Source of the DNA: Ptiloglossa arizonensis
Taxonomy: Eukaryota > Arthropoda > Insecta > Hymenoptera > Colletidae
Direction of reading: 5' to 3'
Assembly (NCBI RefSeq): GCF_051014685.1
Contig: NC_135055.1
Span: 18,960,001-19,024,000, forward strand
DNA: 64,000 nt
Below are positions 1-10,870 of the stretch, piece after piece. The position numbers and the translations under genes are program-made. Under the pieces are notes generated by a model, which was not told where the DNA came from, searched no databases, and saw only the letters and a list, made by a program, of their open reading frames with translations. The first letter of the stretch is position 1, and every line of letters starts with the position of its first letter.

Positions 1-742
1 TCCTGGCGCTCGGTGTCGCGGACCAGGCATTCGAGGGACTCCTAACACAGTCGTAGAGAGGACGCGACGCACGGGTGCGTGGATCGCGGAGGCCCAGGAG
101 TGGCTTCTTTATCGCGGTCCCTCGTCTCTTCTTCCATCCCGACTCGGTCGCCAATAATTAGGCGTAGGTCTTTCGAGGGAGCGGCGATCCGCGGTCACGA
201 TATTCCTGTCAGCGAGGAACAAACTGGCCTCGTAGAAACTGGGCCTCGCGCGGTGGACTTTCGAGACAAACGGCCGATAGGCAATTAATCTCGGCTTCGC
301 CTTGCTCGCCCTAACCCCCCCCCCCATCCCCATACCCCCCATACCCAACCCTCCTACCAACGAGCTCTCCTTTTGCTCGCTCGCCTGTTGCGCCGCGGCC
401 CGCGCCGAGCCGCGACAACCGAAGAAAAAGGCCGCGCGAACGCGAGCCAGGATGAAAAATTCCGCCTCGTATCGCCGTCGGTATACACCGTCCAATTTGA
501 GAGCGATATCTTAACCCGGCGGTGGCATTGCGCCGCAATAAATAATGCCGCTCCGCGTCCGATAGAACGCGCCGAGTACCCCTCCCCTACCCTCTGACCG
601 GTGCCCCGCGACTCATGGAACTCCCTGGATGCTCGAGTCTCCTTCACTTCGGCGACGATTTTCGATCCGCGATCTCGCTCGTGCGTGATTCTCCAAGCGC
701 GGGAATGAATTTTCTGGGAATTCTAGGGAGACGAAATCTTAC
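1..742. other. CpG-rich non-coding stretch with a C-homopolymer tract
   Basis: I see no supportable gene here. The short open frames on both strands overlap one another and have no recognisable domain. The notable element is a C-rich tract at about 309-345, with 11 consecutive C at 315-325 followed by CCCC-ATA-CCCCCC-like runs. This could form a G-quadruplex on the minus strand or an i-motif on the plus strand. The stretch ends where tandem array A begins. Confidence 0.5.
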
Positions 743-1430
743 GGGGGCCCAGGGGGGGATTTATTTCACGATTGGGCGAGCGGGAACAGTAGGTCATTTT
801 TATTTTTTTAACCAGAGACTAGGGGTCAGGTTGTGCGAAGGAGATTTGGTTTTATAAACATTGGAGGGGGGCCCCCCTTTTTTGAAGGGGGAATTTATTT
901 CGGCATTGAGCGAGTAGGAACAGTAGGCAATTTTTACCTTTCTAACGAGAGAGTAGAGATCAGGATGAAGGAAAGAGATTTAGTTTTATAAACATCGAAG
1001 GGGGGCCCCCCTCTTTTGAAAGGGGGATTTATTTCGGGATTGGGTGAGTAAGAAGAGTAGGCAATTTTTACCTTTCTAACGAGAGAGTAGGGGTCAGGTT
1101 GTACGAAGAAGATTTGGTTTTATAAACATTGGAGGGGGGCCCCCCTTTTTTGAAAGGGGAATTTATTTCGGGATTGGGCGAGTAGAAAGAGTAGGCAATT
1201 TTTAACTTTATAACCAAAGAGTAGAGATTAGGATGAAGGAAGGAGATTTAGTTTTATAAACATCGAAGGGGGGCCCCCCTTTTTTGAAAGGGGGATTTAT
1301 TTCGGAATTGGGCAAACGGGAACAGTGGGCAATTTTTATTTTTGTAACCAGAGAGTAGGGGTCAGATTGTACGAAGAAGATTTAACTGTATATATATCGA
1401 AGGGGGCCCCCTTTTTTCGAAGACCTGGGT
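743..1430. repeat. Tandem array A: 134-bp units each carrying a GGGGGGCCCCCC palindrome
   Basis: About five units. The G/C palindrome centres fall at 747, 871, 1005, 1139, 1273 and 1406, giving spacings of 124, 134, 134, 134 and 133 bp. Each unit reads palindrome, a T run and GAAAGGGG, then TTTATTTCGGGATTGGGC, a GTAGGCAATTTTTA segment, GAGAGTAG, and TTTATAAACATYG before the next palindrome. Full units alternate between two types, one ending TTGG-TTTATAAACATTGG and one ending TTAG-TTTATAAACATCG, so the array looks like a 268-bp dimeric higher-order repeat. No open frame spans it, and no target-site duplication or transposon ends were recognised. Confidence 0.93.
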
Positions 1431-2885
1431 CGTTTCTGATTTTATACCGTATCGGTATATGCCGTAATGTGGCTCTTACTCGGTTGGATCGTTAAATTAA
1501 TTACGAGGGGTAATGACTAAGTTGAGAGTCTTGGGGGGCCCCTGAAATGGCACTTTAATCTACTCGTCGCCTAGTTTACGATAAGCCGCTAATTCCACGA
1601 CACCTATCTCGAAAAAAAATTACCCCCCGTCCACGTTGAAAAAATTTTCACGATCAGGGTACACTTCAACCGCCGGTAATTATTGGCCAGATTCGATTAA
1701 CGTAATCACCGCTCGCGAAACTTTCCTTTTATCTTCTTCGGGGCTCGAGATCGGGGGAAACGGGTCGCCGACGATCGACGAACGCGATTCGACTGTTCAG
1801 AAAATCGTCGATCGTTTACGAATTAATTAAGAGGCGCGGTCGACGACGAGAGAGAAAGAGAGAGAGAGAGAGAGAAAGAAGAAGAGAAAGATATCGAGAT
1901 GTATGCGAGTTGTCCAGGTGCAAGATTCGAGGAGAGCCACGGGGGCGAATCGATCGCATGCGCGAACAGGTGCGTTGCACCTCGTCGTTCCGCGATTCGG
2001 TGGATCTTGCGCTCCCGATCGTACGTGTACGTGTACCGCCTACGGTGCCGGATTATGGTACGATACCGCTGAAACGACGGAGATCGAGTTCCCTCGATCG
2101 ACTCGGGGCCCCGCGTGTTTCGCTCCTTTCTCTCGCGGCGCGCGTTGCGTGTTCCGATCGTGCAAAACGTTCGTGGGGCGAATTCGCAGGAGTTCGTTTC
2201 GTTCGGGGCACGATCGTTAGCGGGAAGAAGTAGGAAGACGTTTCCGGTGAAATAAATTTTACACGGGGCCCAGGCTCTGACCTTGCACGAAACACGATCG
2301 TTCTTCTCGGGGCGCAACGCGCCGCGTTTTCGGTGCCCCTGCTCCAACGACCCCCGCGGGAATAGAAAACTCGACGCGACATTCCGCGACCAAATCGATC
2401 CTGCCCCCCTCTCTCCGCGAACGGAGGGATGTCGAGATGAAATTTATACTGGACGCGGTCCGCGTAAATTAAAGAAGGCTTGGAATTCTTTTTTTTTTTT
2501 TAAACCGCACCGAATTTCGCGCGACGTGCAAATGGACGTTGTTCGGTCGCGCCGAGTTCTTTGTAGTCACCTATAAGGAAGGGGGTAATCGTAATGGAGA
2601 CAAATTTCTCTTTATGGAAATTGAAAGAGGACAGAGATGGATGCGGCAAACGGATTCCGATGGAACTCCCGAAGTTCTAGTTTCTTGCCTCGTGACCGAT
2701 CCGTTGACGAAATGGATCCACGGATATTGGAATTTACTGTTTCTTCTGACGCGTGTCAAGTGTTCTAAATAAATCTTGGGGAGAATTCTGCGCGAGAAAT
2801 TAAACGAACCAAGGAAAAGAACGCACGCGTACGTATCTTGTTCGTTGCATACTCGAGCCATTTTCGAGAACTGCGTATCAAACTT
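1431..2885. other. Unique non-coding stretch with one GA tract
   Basis: No gene is supported. A lone GGGGGGCCCC site lies at 1533-1542 and a GGGGCCCC at 2105-2112. Open frames of up to 174 residues at 1823-2347 (minus) begin in the GA tract and show only Ser/Arg-rich low-complexity sequence, so I treat them as chance. Confidence 0.5.
1848..1890. repeat. (GA)n microsatellite
   Basis: Imperfect GA dinucleotide run with GAAAG interruptions. Confidence 0.9.
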
Positions 2886-2889
2886 GAAT

Positions 2890-3090
2890 AGCCAAATTAT
2901 GGACGACTCGAAGTTCTGTATATTCGAAACAAATTGAAAAGTAAAATGATCGTTCGAGGCTCACCTGATCGTATCGAGTTAACGTAACGCTTGAGAAATA
3001 TCGCACGATTCGAGCACGATTGAAAATACGATACATTCGAGACACATTGAAACGCGAAATGGTCGCTCGAACACCCCTTTAATTTTAAGT
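2890..3090. repeat. Two-copy tandem duplication, about 112 bp
   Basis: A segment with ATTCGAAACAAATTGAAA followed by TGGTCGCTCGAAC-like sequence occurs near 2918 and again, diverged, near 3030 (ATTCGAGACACATTGAAA). Both copies end in a TCGTTCGA or TCGCTCGA motif followed by a CACC string. No coding content was recognised. Confidence 0.7.
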
Positions 3091-3469
3091 CCACCGCATC
3101 TCGTTTGGTTTATTCCAAAGGAAAGAATCACCGAGTCTTCCAGCCGGGCGCTGAAATCCTCGTACGATTTCAATGAACGATGGTAAGAGAACCGCGTACG
3201 GGACAAGTTGATTTCCAGGTCCGAGATTTAATTCGCGATTAACGGATTCGCACGATTCGCGGGGAAACTCGCGGCCCGTCAGCGTGCCATTCACCGTTGC
3301 CCATGTGTGGTCAAAGAGGGTCGCGCCGGTTTCCTCAGCTTCGTACGGATCCTTTTAAATAATCGGCAACGGTCGTTGATTTTTCCAATGAATCGACTCT
3401 CGTCCGAAACGGGCCTCTCGCTTGTATGAAACACTCGCGCGGTGTTGCATACTCGTCGAACGAGAGAAG

Positions 3470-3489
3470 CTCTCTCTCTCTCTCTCTCT
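3470..3489. repeat. (CT)n microsatellite
   Basis: About ten CT units immediately upstream of the LINE relic. The run may have expanded inside or at the edge of the decayed element. Confidence 0.9.
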
Positions 3490-3500
3490 ATTTCGACTCT

Positions 3501-3860
3501 GATTTTAACGACATTCACAGTATTAGATTACTATATTGCACTCTCGTTAGTTTACTTGGATACGTCTCAGTTACTTGGTCACCTGAACAAATTGTCTATA
3601 AACGGTTACTCGAGAGAGTGCAACATAGATTCTTAAGATTTGTGACTTATAAACGAGGTACACCTATGGAGGATACTCCAAACGACGTTTACATAATGTA
3701 AACGAGGATTCTACACTCCCTCAAGACTCATTTCAGCTAATACTCTATCTCTCGATTGTTTCGATGTAACTTCCTTTAAATTTCGTTGTCAGCTGAACAA
3801 TCTTCTGTAATCTTTCTCCTTTAACTTACATTCTATGTTTGTAAATCAATAAGTAAATTA
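3501..3860 (+). mobile_element. Decayed LINE (non-LTR retrotransposon) reverse-transcriptase C-terminal fragment
   Basis: From 3501 the frame reads DIHSIRLLYCTLVSLLGYVS, then VTWSPEQIVYKRLLERVQHR and FLRFVTYKRGTPM. This matches the signature just C-terminal of the reverse-transcriptase catalytic domain in insect Jockey/R1/I-type LINEs: LYC-x-LV, a small-residue Y-x-SV-x-W-x-P string, then IERVQ-x-FLRF. Past the TAA at 3699-3701 the same frame continues through stops with weaker similarity (ILHSLKTH resembles the family's LPTLKTRR; LTFYV resembles its FYVP). The fragment therefore probably extends to about 3860. The catalytic YxDD region, endonuclease and 3' tail were not found, so it is a 5'-truncated, non-functional relic. 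The exact clade cannot be fixed from this piece. Confidence 0.85.
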
Positions 3861-3861
3861 C

Positions 3862-3956
3862 TCTCTCCGTGGTCTCTCTTTCTCCCTTTCTCTCTCTATT
3901 TCTCTCTCGGTAGTTTCTCACTCTTCCCCTCTCTTTCTCCATTTCTCTCTCTCGAT
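3862..3956. repeat. CT-rich polypyrimidine tract
   Basis: About 95 bases of near-continuous TCTCTC, CCTTT and TTTCTC sequence directly downstream of the LINE relic. Confidence 0.85.
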
Positions 3957-4227
3957 CGAATCGTTAGGATTTCGCTAGAATCGTGCGAGAACGCGGTTAC
4001 ACGGGCGCTGGTTGTCCCCTCTGATGTTACTTTTGATCGCGATTCGAGTCGCGTATCGCGACAAACGATGAAAGGTATCGACCCGCTTCGTCATGCAACC
4101 ACGGTCCCCGACGCGTCTGTTCCCTGACTGTCAATCGGCAACGAGTACGAATGACCTCTCACTCGTCGCGTTGTCAATCATAAAATCTATAGGCGTCGCG
4201 CGAGGAGGCACCAACGACGCGCGCACT

Positions 4228-4370
4228 TGTTAGGCCGCAGCGCCATTGTTCTCCACCCTTGATTAATCGCGGACTCCGCGGGAATTCGAGATGCCGCGGG
4301 ACGCGCGTTGCCTGTTAGGTTCGCGAGCTGCTCGACCAAGCATCGAAGTCCCCAACGGCGAATAAAAGAC
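4228..4370. promoter_or_regulatory. Possible regulatory island with Sox-like and homeodomain-like sites
   Basis: Non-repetitive sequence contains CCATTGTTCT (4243-4252), which matches the Sox HMG-box core, followed by GATTAATC (4261-4268), a homeodomain-type site. The motifs are short and occur by chance, so conservation is untested and this is a weak inference. Confidence 0.2.
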
Positions 4371-4985
4371 GGAGATTCGAACGCGTCGTCCGTTCGTGAA
4401 AAAATTACAATCCGAATTGCAAAACGAAATTATGATTCCGGTGGCTCGTATCTTACGAGTGAGCGGATCGCCACGCGGTAAATGTTTATGCGCAATATGT
4501 TGCTCCGTGCGTTATCGACGCGAAAGAATCCCTAACACCCCGTACGGTCAATTCTTGTTCGAAAGAGAAATTATTCCTCGAGGGTGGCGATGAAAATGTC
4601 GTCGAGTCGTCGACGAACGATTCTCTTTTTCACGTTACGAGAGAATGGATCGCGATGGGGGGTCCTTGAACTTCGATAAAACTTATCGAACAACCTATTG
4701 TAAGAATTCCTAACCTCGAAATTTTTACCGACGGAGATTATATCTCTAGAATAGAGATTAAGTTTCTCTTTGGAAGATTCTCCTTTTGCGTTTTCCGAGA
4801 GGATACTGCACGAGGTCTTTGCCCTGGTAAATTATTGCTCGTTTGTGCTCTCGATCGACGAAAATCCTTAACCCCGTGCGAATGTTAACCCTGTGAATTT
4901 CAATTCATTTGAAAGAGGAATTCTTTCTCGGTGAAGATTAAAATCTTCTTCGCTGATGAACGAAGTCGTCTTCTCTTTGCTCGTT

Positions 4986-5044
4986 TTCAAACGATCTAAG
5001 AATATTCTACCACGTTCAAACGACCTAAGAATATTACACTTCCT
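4986..5044. repeat. Two-copy 29-bp tandem duplication
   Basis: TTCAAACGAYCTAAGAATAT occurs at 4986 and again at 5015, with the second copy one substitution different in this segment. Confidence 0.85.
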
Positions 5045-5865
5045 CAACGGTGTAACTTTCGCCGTTGGATCGTCAAAGACTAGCCGACAGATGTCTGAAA
5101 CTCTTGGAACAAAGATTTCGCTTGTTCGCGACGGAGAATAATCGTTTCTAATTCGTAGAGAGACGTTCGTCCACGTCTTTGGATCCGTTAGGTGTCCTGC
5201 GTGAGAGGAACACGGTACACGGATACTGGAAAATTTCACAGGAAGTCCGTGGAATCGGTGTCTCGCGACTTTCGCTCGTAATTAACGCGACCGGTCGTCC
5301 GTTCCGTTAATTCGGCAAACTCGTGATACGTTGTTCGCGGTTCCCCCGCGGAGGTGGAACGGGGGGCAGAGAGGCTTCGTTTGGAGAAAAAGTCGAGAGA
5401 ATTATTTCGTGGTACGGTGTATCGATGCGCCGGATCTCCGTGGTTGACCATCGTGAGACGCTAGGCCGCATAAATTAATTACCGAGCCGGATTTCTCCCG
5501 AGTTCGCCCCCGTAGCTTCGTGATTAGAGGATCCGCGCGGGTTTAATTGCCCCGAGCGTATTCGAGGCGAGTCGGGCACGGTTCCGCGGTGGTTTTCGCG
5601 CGTTAACGACGCTCGTTGACGCACGCGCGGGGAGAACAACGGATTCCCACGACAAAAGCGAGAAAGAGAGGAAGAGGAAGATCGTTCGTTACACCGGGAC
5701 GGGAGAGCTCCCCTGAGAGCCATAATACCGTAAATAGACACTTAGCGCCTAACTGGGCATTGTACGCGACGTATCAGATGCAAAAATTCACCGAGTGTAC
5801 ATTGTAAAATATGAAAAACAATTACGATTATAACCGGGAGAAATTAATTCCGTGTAATAGCCAGC

Positions 5866-6060
5866 CTTGGTTAACAATTCGATCGGGTGGGTAACTAGCC
5901 TCTGCTACGAAGCCACTGCTATTTCGATAAGTGCGATACTTAACAGTTCGATGATGTAGGTAACTATCCTCTGTAATGCTCGAACAATTTCATCGGGAGC
6001 GTAACGAGTCTTCAAACTGATATTGATTCCGCGAACTCGTGTAATGTTCGACAATTGTCC
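5866..6060. repeat. Degenerate tandem repeat, about 70 bp
   Basis: TAACAATTCGATCGGGTGGG (5872), TAACAGTTCGATGATGTAGG (5941) and a poorer copy near 5984 (GAACAATTTCATCGGGAGCG) are each followed by TAACTAGCCTCTG-like sequence. The copies are diverged and unevenly spaced. Confidence 0.65.
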
Positions 6061-6834
6061 CGCGACGCGGTTCAATTAACCGAACAAACGTTTTCGAAGG
6101 TAGTAAAATAAAATAATTAGCGCGCGATGCACGCGTCGAATGTTCCCGGTTTCTGGACAGGAATTTCAACCGGTTCTACATCTTTCGCAATTTTCGAGAA
6201 TATTTTCCATCGATGCTCACAGAGTGAGGGTAATGTTACAATTACAATTGTAATGGTCTCAGTTTGATACGCGAACTATAACACGAGAGGTCGTGCATTC
6301 CCTTTCTTCGGCACCTGTCCAGCTACCACCGAATTATTCGATCAGTGAAAACAACCGGAGAGCAAGAGAGAGAGAGAGAGAGGGAGAAAACGATACGTGA
6401 GATCTCGAGACTCGATCGATCGGAATCGTCCGTTCCATTTTTCGAGCGACGAGTCAGCGAGAGATTCACGAGATGCACGATCGGTCGGTTTCTGTGAAAT
6501 ATCGACGGCCCGGATTTGCATACGGCGGAGAAAGGTGCGATTTCCATCGTTCGTCTCTCGCTCCGGGGAAAAGAGGAGAAAGCGCGCGAGAAATTCGTGC
6601 ACCGGTCCCAGGAAACGTTGGAACTCGTCCGGAACAAGGATGTTCACGAATCGATCCTCGTTTCGTTCACAGGCTCTAACGCAATCTTTCTAACACGGTT
6701 TATACACGAACAATTTCATAAAAGTGGATGTTCCAACGAACGTGATCGTTTCGATTCAGAGTCGATTGCGAAGTGAATTTTTGCACAAGAACAGAATGAT
6801 CTCGGTCTCGGTTACATCTAAATTAAGAGTCTTT
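6061..6834. other. Unique non-coding stretch
   Basis: It contains a (GA)n run at 6365-6382 and overlapping chance frames on both strands. No gene, RNA or mobile-element signal was recognised. Confidence 0.45.
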
Positions 6835-7345
6835 TGATACGAGAATAAAATGTATCTGGTTTGGGTTAGGTCTTGGTCAGCATTCTACTCACTTTGATTT
6901 AGAATCGATTCTTTTTACAAGAATCACAAACCTTACCTTAGTTAAGTCTGGATCAGGATTCTACTCAATTCTATTCACAATAGACTCCAATATCCAATTG
7001 ACCTTAGTCGAGTCTGGGTCAGGATTCTACTCAATTCTATTCACAATAGACTCCAATATCCAATTGACCTTAGTCGAGTCTGGATCGTGATTCTACTCAA
7101 TTCTATTCACAATAGACTCCAATATCCAATTGACCTTAGTCGAGTCTCGATCATGATTCTCCTCAATTCTATTCACAATAGACTCCAATATCCAATTGAC
7201 CTTAATCGAGTCTGGATCAGGATTTTACTCAATTCTATTCACAATAGACTCCAATATCCAATTGACCTTAGTTATTTCTGCTCCAAAATTCTACTCATTT
7301 CAATTCGCACGGAATTTCAATATTCAATCGACCTTGATAATTTCT
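6835..7345. repeat. 66-bp tandem array
   Basis: The anchor CTACTCAATTCTATTCACAA recurs at 6961, 7027, 7093, 7159, 7225 and 7291 (last copy diverged), always exactly 66 bp apart. A poorer copy starts at 6885. The unit also holds TAGACTCCAATATCCAATTG and ACCTTAGTCGAGTCTGGATC. Because 66 is a multiple of three, the repeat translates as 22-residue periodic peptides in two plus-strand frames (7087-7371 and 7196-7414). These lack any recognised domain and I do not call them genes. Confidence 0.95.
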
Positions 7346-7399
7346 ATTCAACTGATCTCTACTCACGATAGATTCAAATACCCAATTTTTGAACTCGCC

Positions 7400-8880
7400 T
7401 CAAACGAGGTCTGAGCCACCAGAAATCTCTTCTCTGGAAGAACTGTTCGTCCTCGTATCCAGATCCAAATCCTACTCGGAATTCCGCTCGTTTCGATTCA
7501 CGATCGCTTCCTTGGCAAAGAATCGAGCATCCCTCGTATCTGGGTCCCGCCCCCACCGGGCGAAACGGGGACTTCCAGCCGGGGCCCCGCGGAAGAAAAC
7601 GACGAATCTTCCGTCGGCGAAAGGGGAGTCGGCGTGGCGAAACGCAGACGACAGAGGCGGAATAGCCGATTTCTCACGAGGTCGTCGCGAGAAGGGAGGC
7701 TGGAATCTAAAAGAGAACGCGGAGGGCGAGGGGAGAGGTAGAGGGGGCAGAGGGGGCAGAGGGGACGGCCGGAGAATAGGCGGGATGAAGAGAAGGACAG
7801 GAGGGGTCCCCGCCTCCGCTGACTGCTCTCTTCGGGGTCTGCGCGCCGGCCCCGGAGGTTTTACATTCCGCGAGGATTTATCGTAGGAAAGAACGTGTTC
7901 GCCGGTGTAGAAGCAGCGTCATGAAGGGGACCGTGATCTGACTACATCTCTTATGCGCGCTATATATCAGCGCGCCGGCAGGCAAGAAGGAGAAGGGCCA
8001 GGAAGAGAAGGCGAACTCTCCGCCGGTGAGTCCCTCGCGGCTCACCGGGCCCACGAGGAGACACGTACCTATGCGTCGTATACATCCGTACGTACGTAGC
8101 GGGGCCCAACGACGACGACGACAACGACGACGTCGACGACGACGACGCACGGCCAGATAAAGACGCTCCGACGACGCACGGGCACACACGGATTCGCGGG
8201 CCCGAAAAAGGGGAGACGGCGAACGAGAAGACTCCGCGGAGAGATTTTCGCATTATTTCGGAGAATTCTCCGAGCGATCCGTCCTAGCGATATCAACGTG
8301 TCGAGTGGAGGGAGAACCGTGAGGGGAGGGGGGAGGGGGGGCTCACCGTGCCCTTTTTCCTGCCATCTCTCGGGCTCGACGGAGGGCCCCGAGATGGACA
8401 CGGGTGAAAAACGAGGAAGAAGGGAACCGGGAGAAGACGGGTTCGGCGTAATCGAGATGACTCGTGGCTTCGCGAGTCCCTGACGAGACTTACCCGTAAC
8501 CGTCGTTTCTTTCTTTTCAGTTCCGCGAACAGGGGGCCCCATCGCGCGGCAGAAAACCACCGCGCGACGAGGGGGCACTTGGTCGTCGGTTATTAGGCGG
8601 TCCCAGATGGGTAGCGAGCGATTAGAGTCGATCGACGATGCACCGAGCCCCCCGACCAACCGGGCCCCTGGGCCCACGGACCCACGACCTCCCGTTTGTC
8701 AGCTGTCCGCAACCCGGGGATCGAGAGCGAAGCGTAGACGCCGACCGAACTCGACTTCCGCCTCTGTGTCGCGGGGTACGCGTCGAGAGGTTAGGGGGCC
8801 CCCCCTCGGGGTCTGTTTTGATGGGATAAATCGAGTGAAAACGAGATGAGCCAATCCGATTACGAGAACTTGTCTACCGG
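7400..8880. other. CpG- and G-rich block without a supportable gene
   Basis: Strongly G-rich plus strand with GGGGCCCC sites at 7581-7588 and GGGGGCCCCCCC at 8794-8805. Frames up to 202 residues occur on both strands but are Arg/Gly/Pro low-complexity and mutually overlapping. It could be a CpG-rich promoter-like region, but no transcription start signal was identified. Confidence 0.4.
8109..8147. repeat. (GAC)n trinucleotide microsatellite
   Basis: GAC/ACG units with one AAC and one GTC interruption. Confidence 0.9.
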
Positions 8881-10700
8881 GGATTAGGCTGCTGTACGAT
8901 TCGGAGATCCTCCGGACGAGTCTCGCCTCGATGTCTTCGTTTCGCTGAGTAAAGGGGGGACAGGGGAGGGGGTAGAGACAGCGGAGAGGGGATACGTTGC
9001 GCGACCAGGCGAAGGATAAAAATACGGCGACTATGGGTGTTCGACGAGACCATGGGAACGTTTGAAAATTGGGAGATGGTCACCGATTCCGGGGGGTCCA
9101 AGGGGGTCCAAGGGGACTATATTTCCTATGAAATTGAAACTCTAAGAAACTCCGAAAACTTGCAGGAAACCTTGCAACAGATGGAGACTAGAATCAAGGG
9201 TCTCGTCTCGGTGTCTTCGCAGGGGGCCCAGAGTGGGGGGCACTTTTTTACCGCTATTCAGAAATTTCTCAAACTTTTCCCCAATAAATGGTCCCCATTC
9301 GGAGAACTTCATCTAAAAAGTAATTTCTCTTCGATGTCTCACGTTCACCGATATATCATCAAGAGAGCAAAAGATAGAGGGGTAATTCGGGCGACGATAA
9401 AAAAATATATAACAATCATCGACGTATAATGATTTTCCTCGAGGTTCAACGATCCGTGGTGTCCAAAGGGAAGTTTCTCGAGGCTTTCTGTTGTAAATTT
9501 CAAATTCTAATACGTAGTATATTCTAATATACATTGATCTCGTGTATCCATTAGTATAATTTTTGTACATATGAAAATACAAAGTCCTAATCAAACAACT
9601 ATACAGTAATATGCCTTGACGTGAACGACGACAGTGTCGTGTGGTCTTCGCGACTCTCAACTCTGAACTATCTAGACAAAACCCAAAAGAAAAATAACCA
9701 AACCGTTGACCGCCCAGCGGCCAACCTTTCCACACCACTATGTAGACAGTCCTGAAAACTGCCATCGACCATTTTCTATCGACACCTACCACTCTCAGGA
9801 TCATTGTTCCATTCGTTCGAACACTTTCCAAGAAATCGGTCCCGATTCGTCGTTATTCGAAGTAGCCCTCACTCGCCCCCTTAAAGACGCCGTTCGCGCT
9901 CGTCATCGCGGCGGTCTTCCGGCAGAAATTTCCGCGGGCAGTGACTCGGCATGACGTAATTAAACGGCCCTCGCATTATCCGCCAGTTAACTCGAACGTC
10001 GTAGGAGACACCTCTTTTTTGCCCGGTTTGCCGACCGGTGCCCCGCTCGGCCAAGGAATCTCCTCTCCTTCTTTCATTCTCTCGCCCGTTTGCCCGTTTC
10101 TTTGCCCCGTCCGCCCTCTTCCTCCACCTTTTCGTCCCGCTTTTTCCCGCCTCGCCGCGCTCTGTTCCACGCGGCCAGCCCGGGGACGGCGGCCAGGGCT
10201 CTTTCGAGAGCCGTAAACCTAAGCTTAATTACCAATTAGACGTAGCGCGGAGGCACGCTTTCGCCCGGTAAAATCGATTAGTGGCATGGGACACGACGAG
10301 TACCACCGCGGTGCTCTTCGCCGCGGGCTGCGCCTCTCCTTGGACCCCCCTGTGACCCCCTATGGGCCCCCCTTACCGCCACCGGTTCACCGTGTGCGCG
10401 CACACTGCCGAGTCGCCGTGTACCCCGCGTTACGTGGGACGGAGCAACCCTATCCTCCGTTTACCGATGCGCTCATGCAGATCGCTCGCATCGCGGAAAC
10501 CACGCTACCGACTTCCCTCGCGTACAGCCCCCCTTCGTCTTACTCTGTCCCCCCCTTGGTGGACCCGATTCTGCTTATCGATCGCGCTTATCGTTGCTTG
10601 GGTCCCTTCCTTGAGAGAGAGAGAAACGTCTTCTATTGCGCGCTACGGGCCGAGGACCCCTAAGAGTATTCAGCTACGAGTACACGCAGAGAGTACACCA
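8881..10700. other. Unique non-coding stretch, mixed composition
   Basis: It includes a short GGGGTCCAAGG duplication near 9095-9115 and a pyrimidine-rich segment at about 10050-10180. The 130-residue frame at 9037-9429 has a balanced composition but no recognisable family, no splice-flanked partner exon and a G5C3 site inside, so I leave it uncalled. Confidence 0.4.
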
Positions 10701-10870
10701 TGGTGGGTATGCAATATTGTACGACGATATTTACGGAATATCGGTTGTAACATTGAACGTGGAATATCGGATATCGATGGTAATATTGACCGTAGCTTCA
10801 CATTTTGACACACCTTTGGATCCTGAACGTATGAGGATCCCACGAGAGAGCGATAATATTGACCGTGCAA
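10700..10870. repeat. Degenerate AATATYG-containing short repeats
   Basis: Variants of GAATATCGG and GTAATATTGACCGT recur irregularly at about 17-36-bp intervals. The copies are diverged and the array boundary is uncertain. Confidence 0.45.

Larger units (their letters stand above)
3957..5865. other. Unique non-coding stretch
   Basis: No gene is supported. It contains a possible regulatory island at 4228-4370 and a two-copy 29-bp duplication at 4986-5044, annotated separately. Open frames such as 4868-5239 (minus) have no recognisable domain. Confidence 0.5.

Noticed and set aside
743..1430. G/C palindromes read as rho-independent terminators because each is followed by a T run
   Set aside because: Eukaryotic context, no genes upstream, and the T run belongs to the repeat unit.
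9037..9429. 130-residue frame with fairly balanced composition
   Set aside because: The most gene-like of the small frames, but it matches no family I know. No splice-flanked neighbour exon is apparent, and the G5C3 and GGTCCAAGGG repeats inside suggest non-coding origin.
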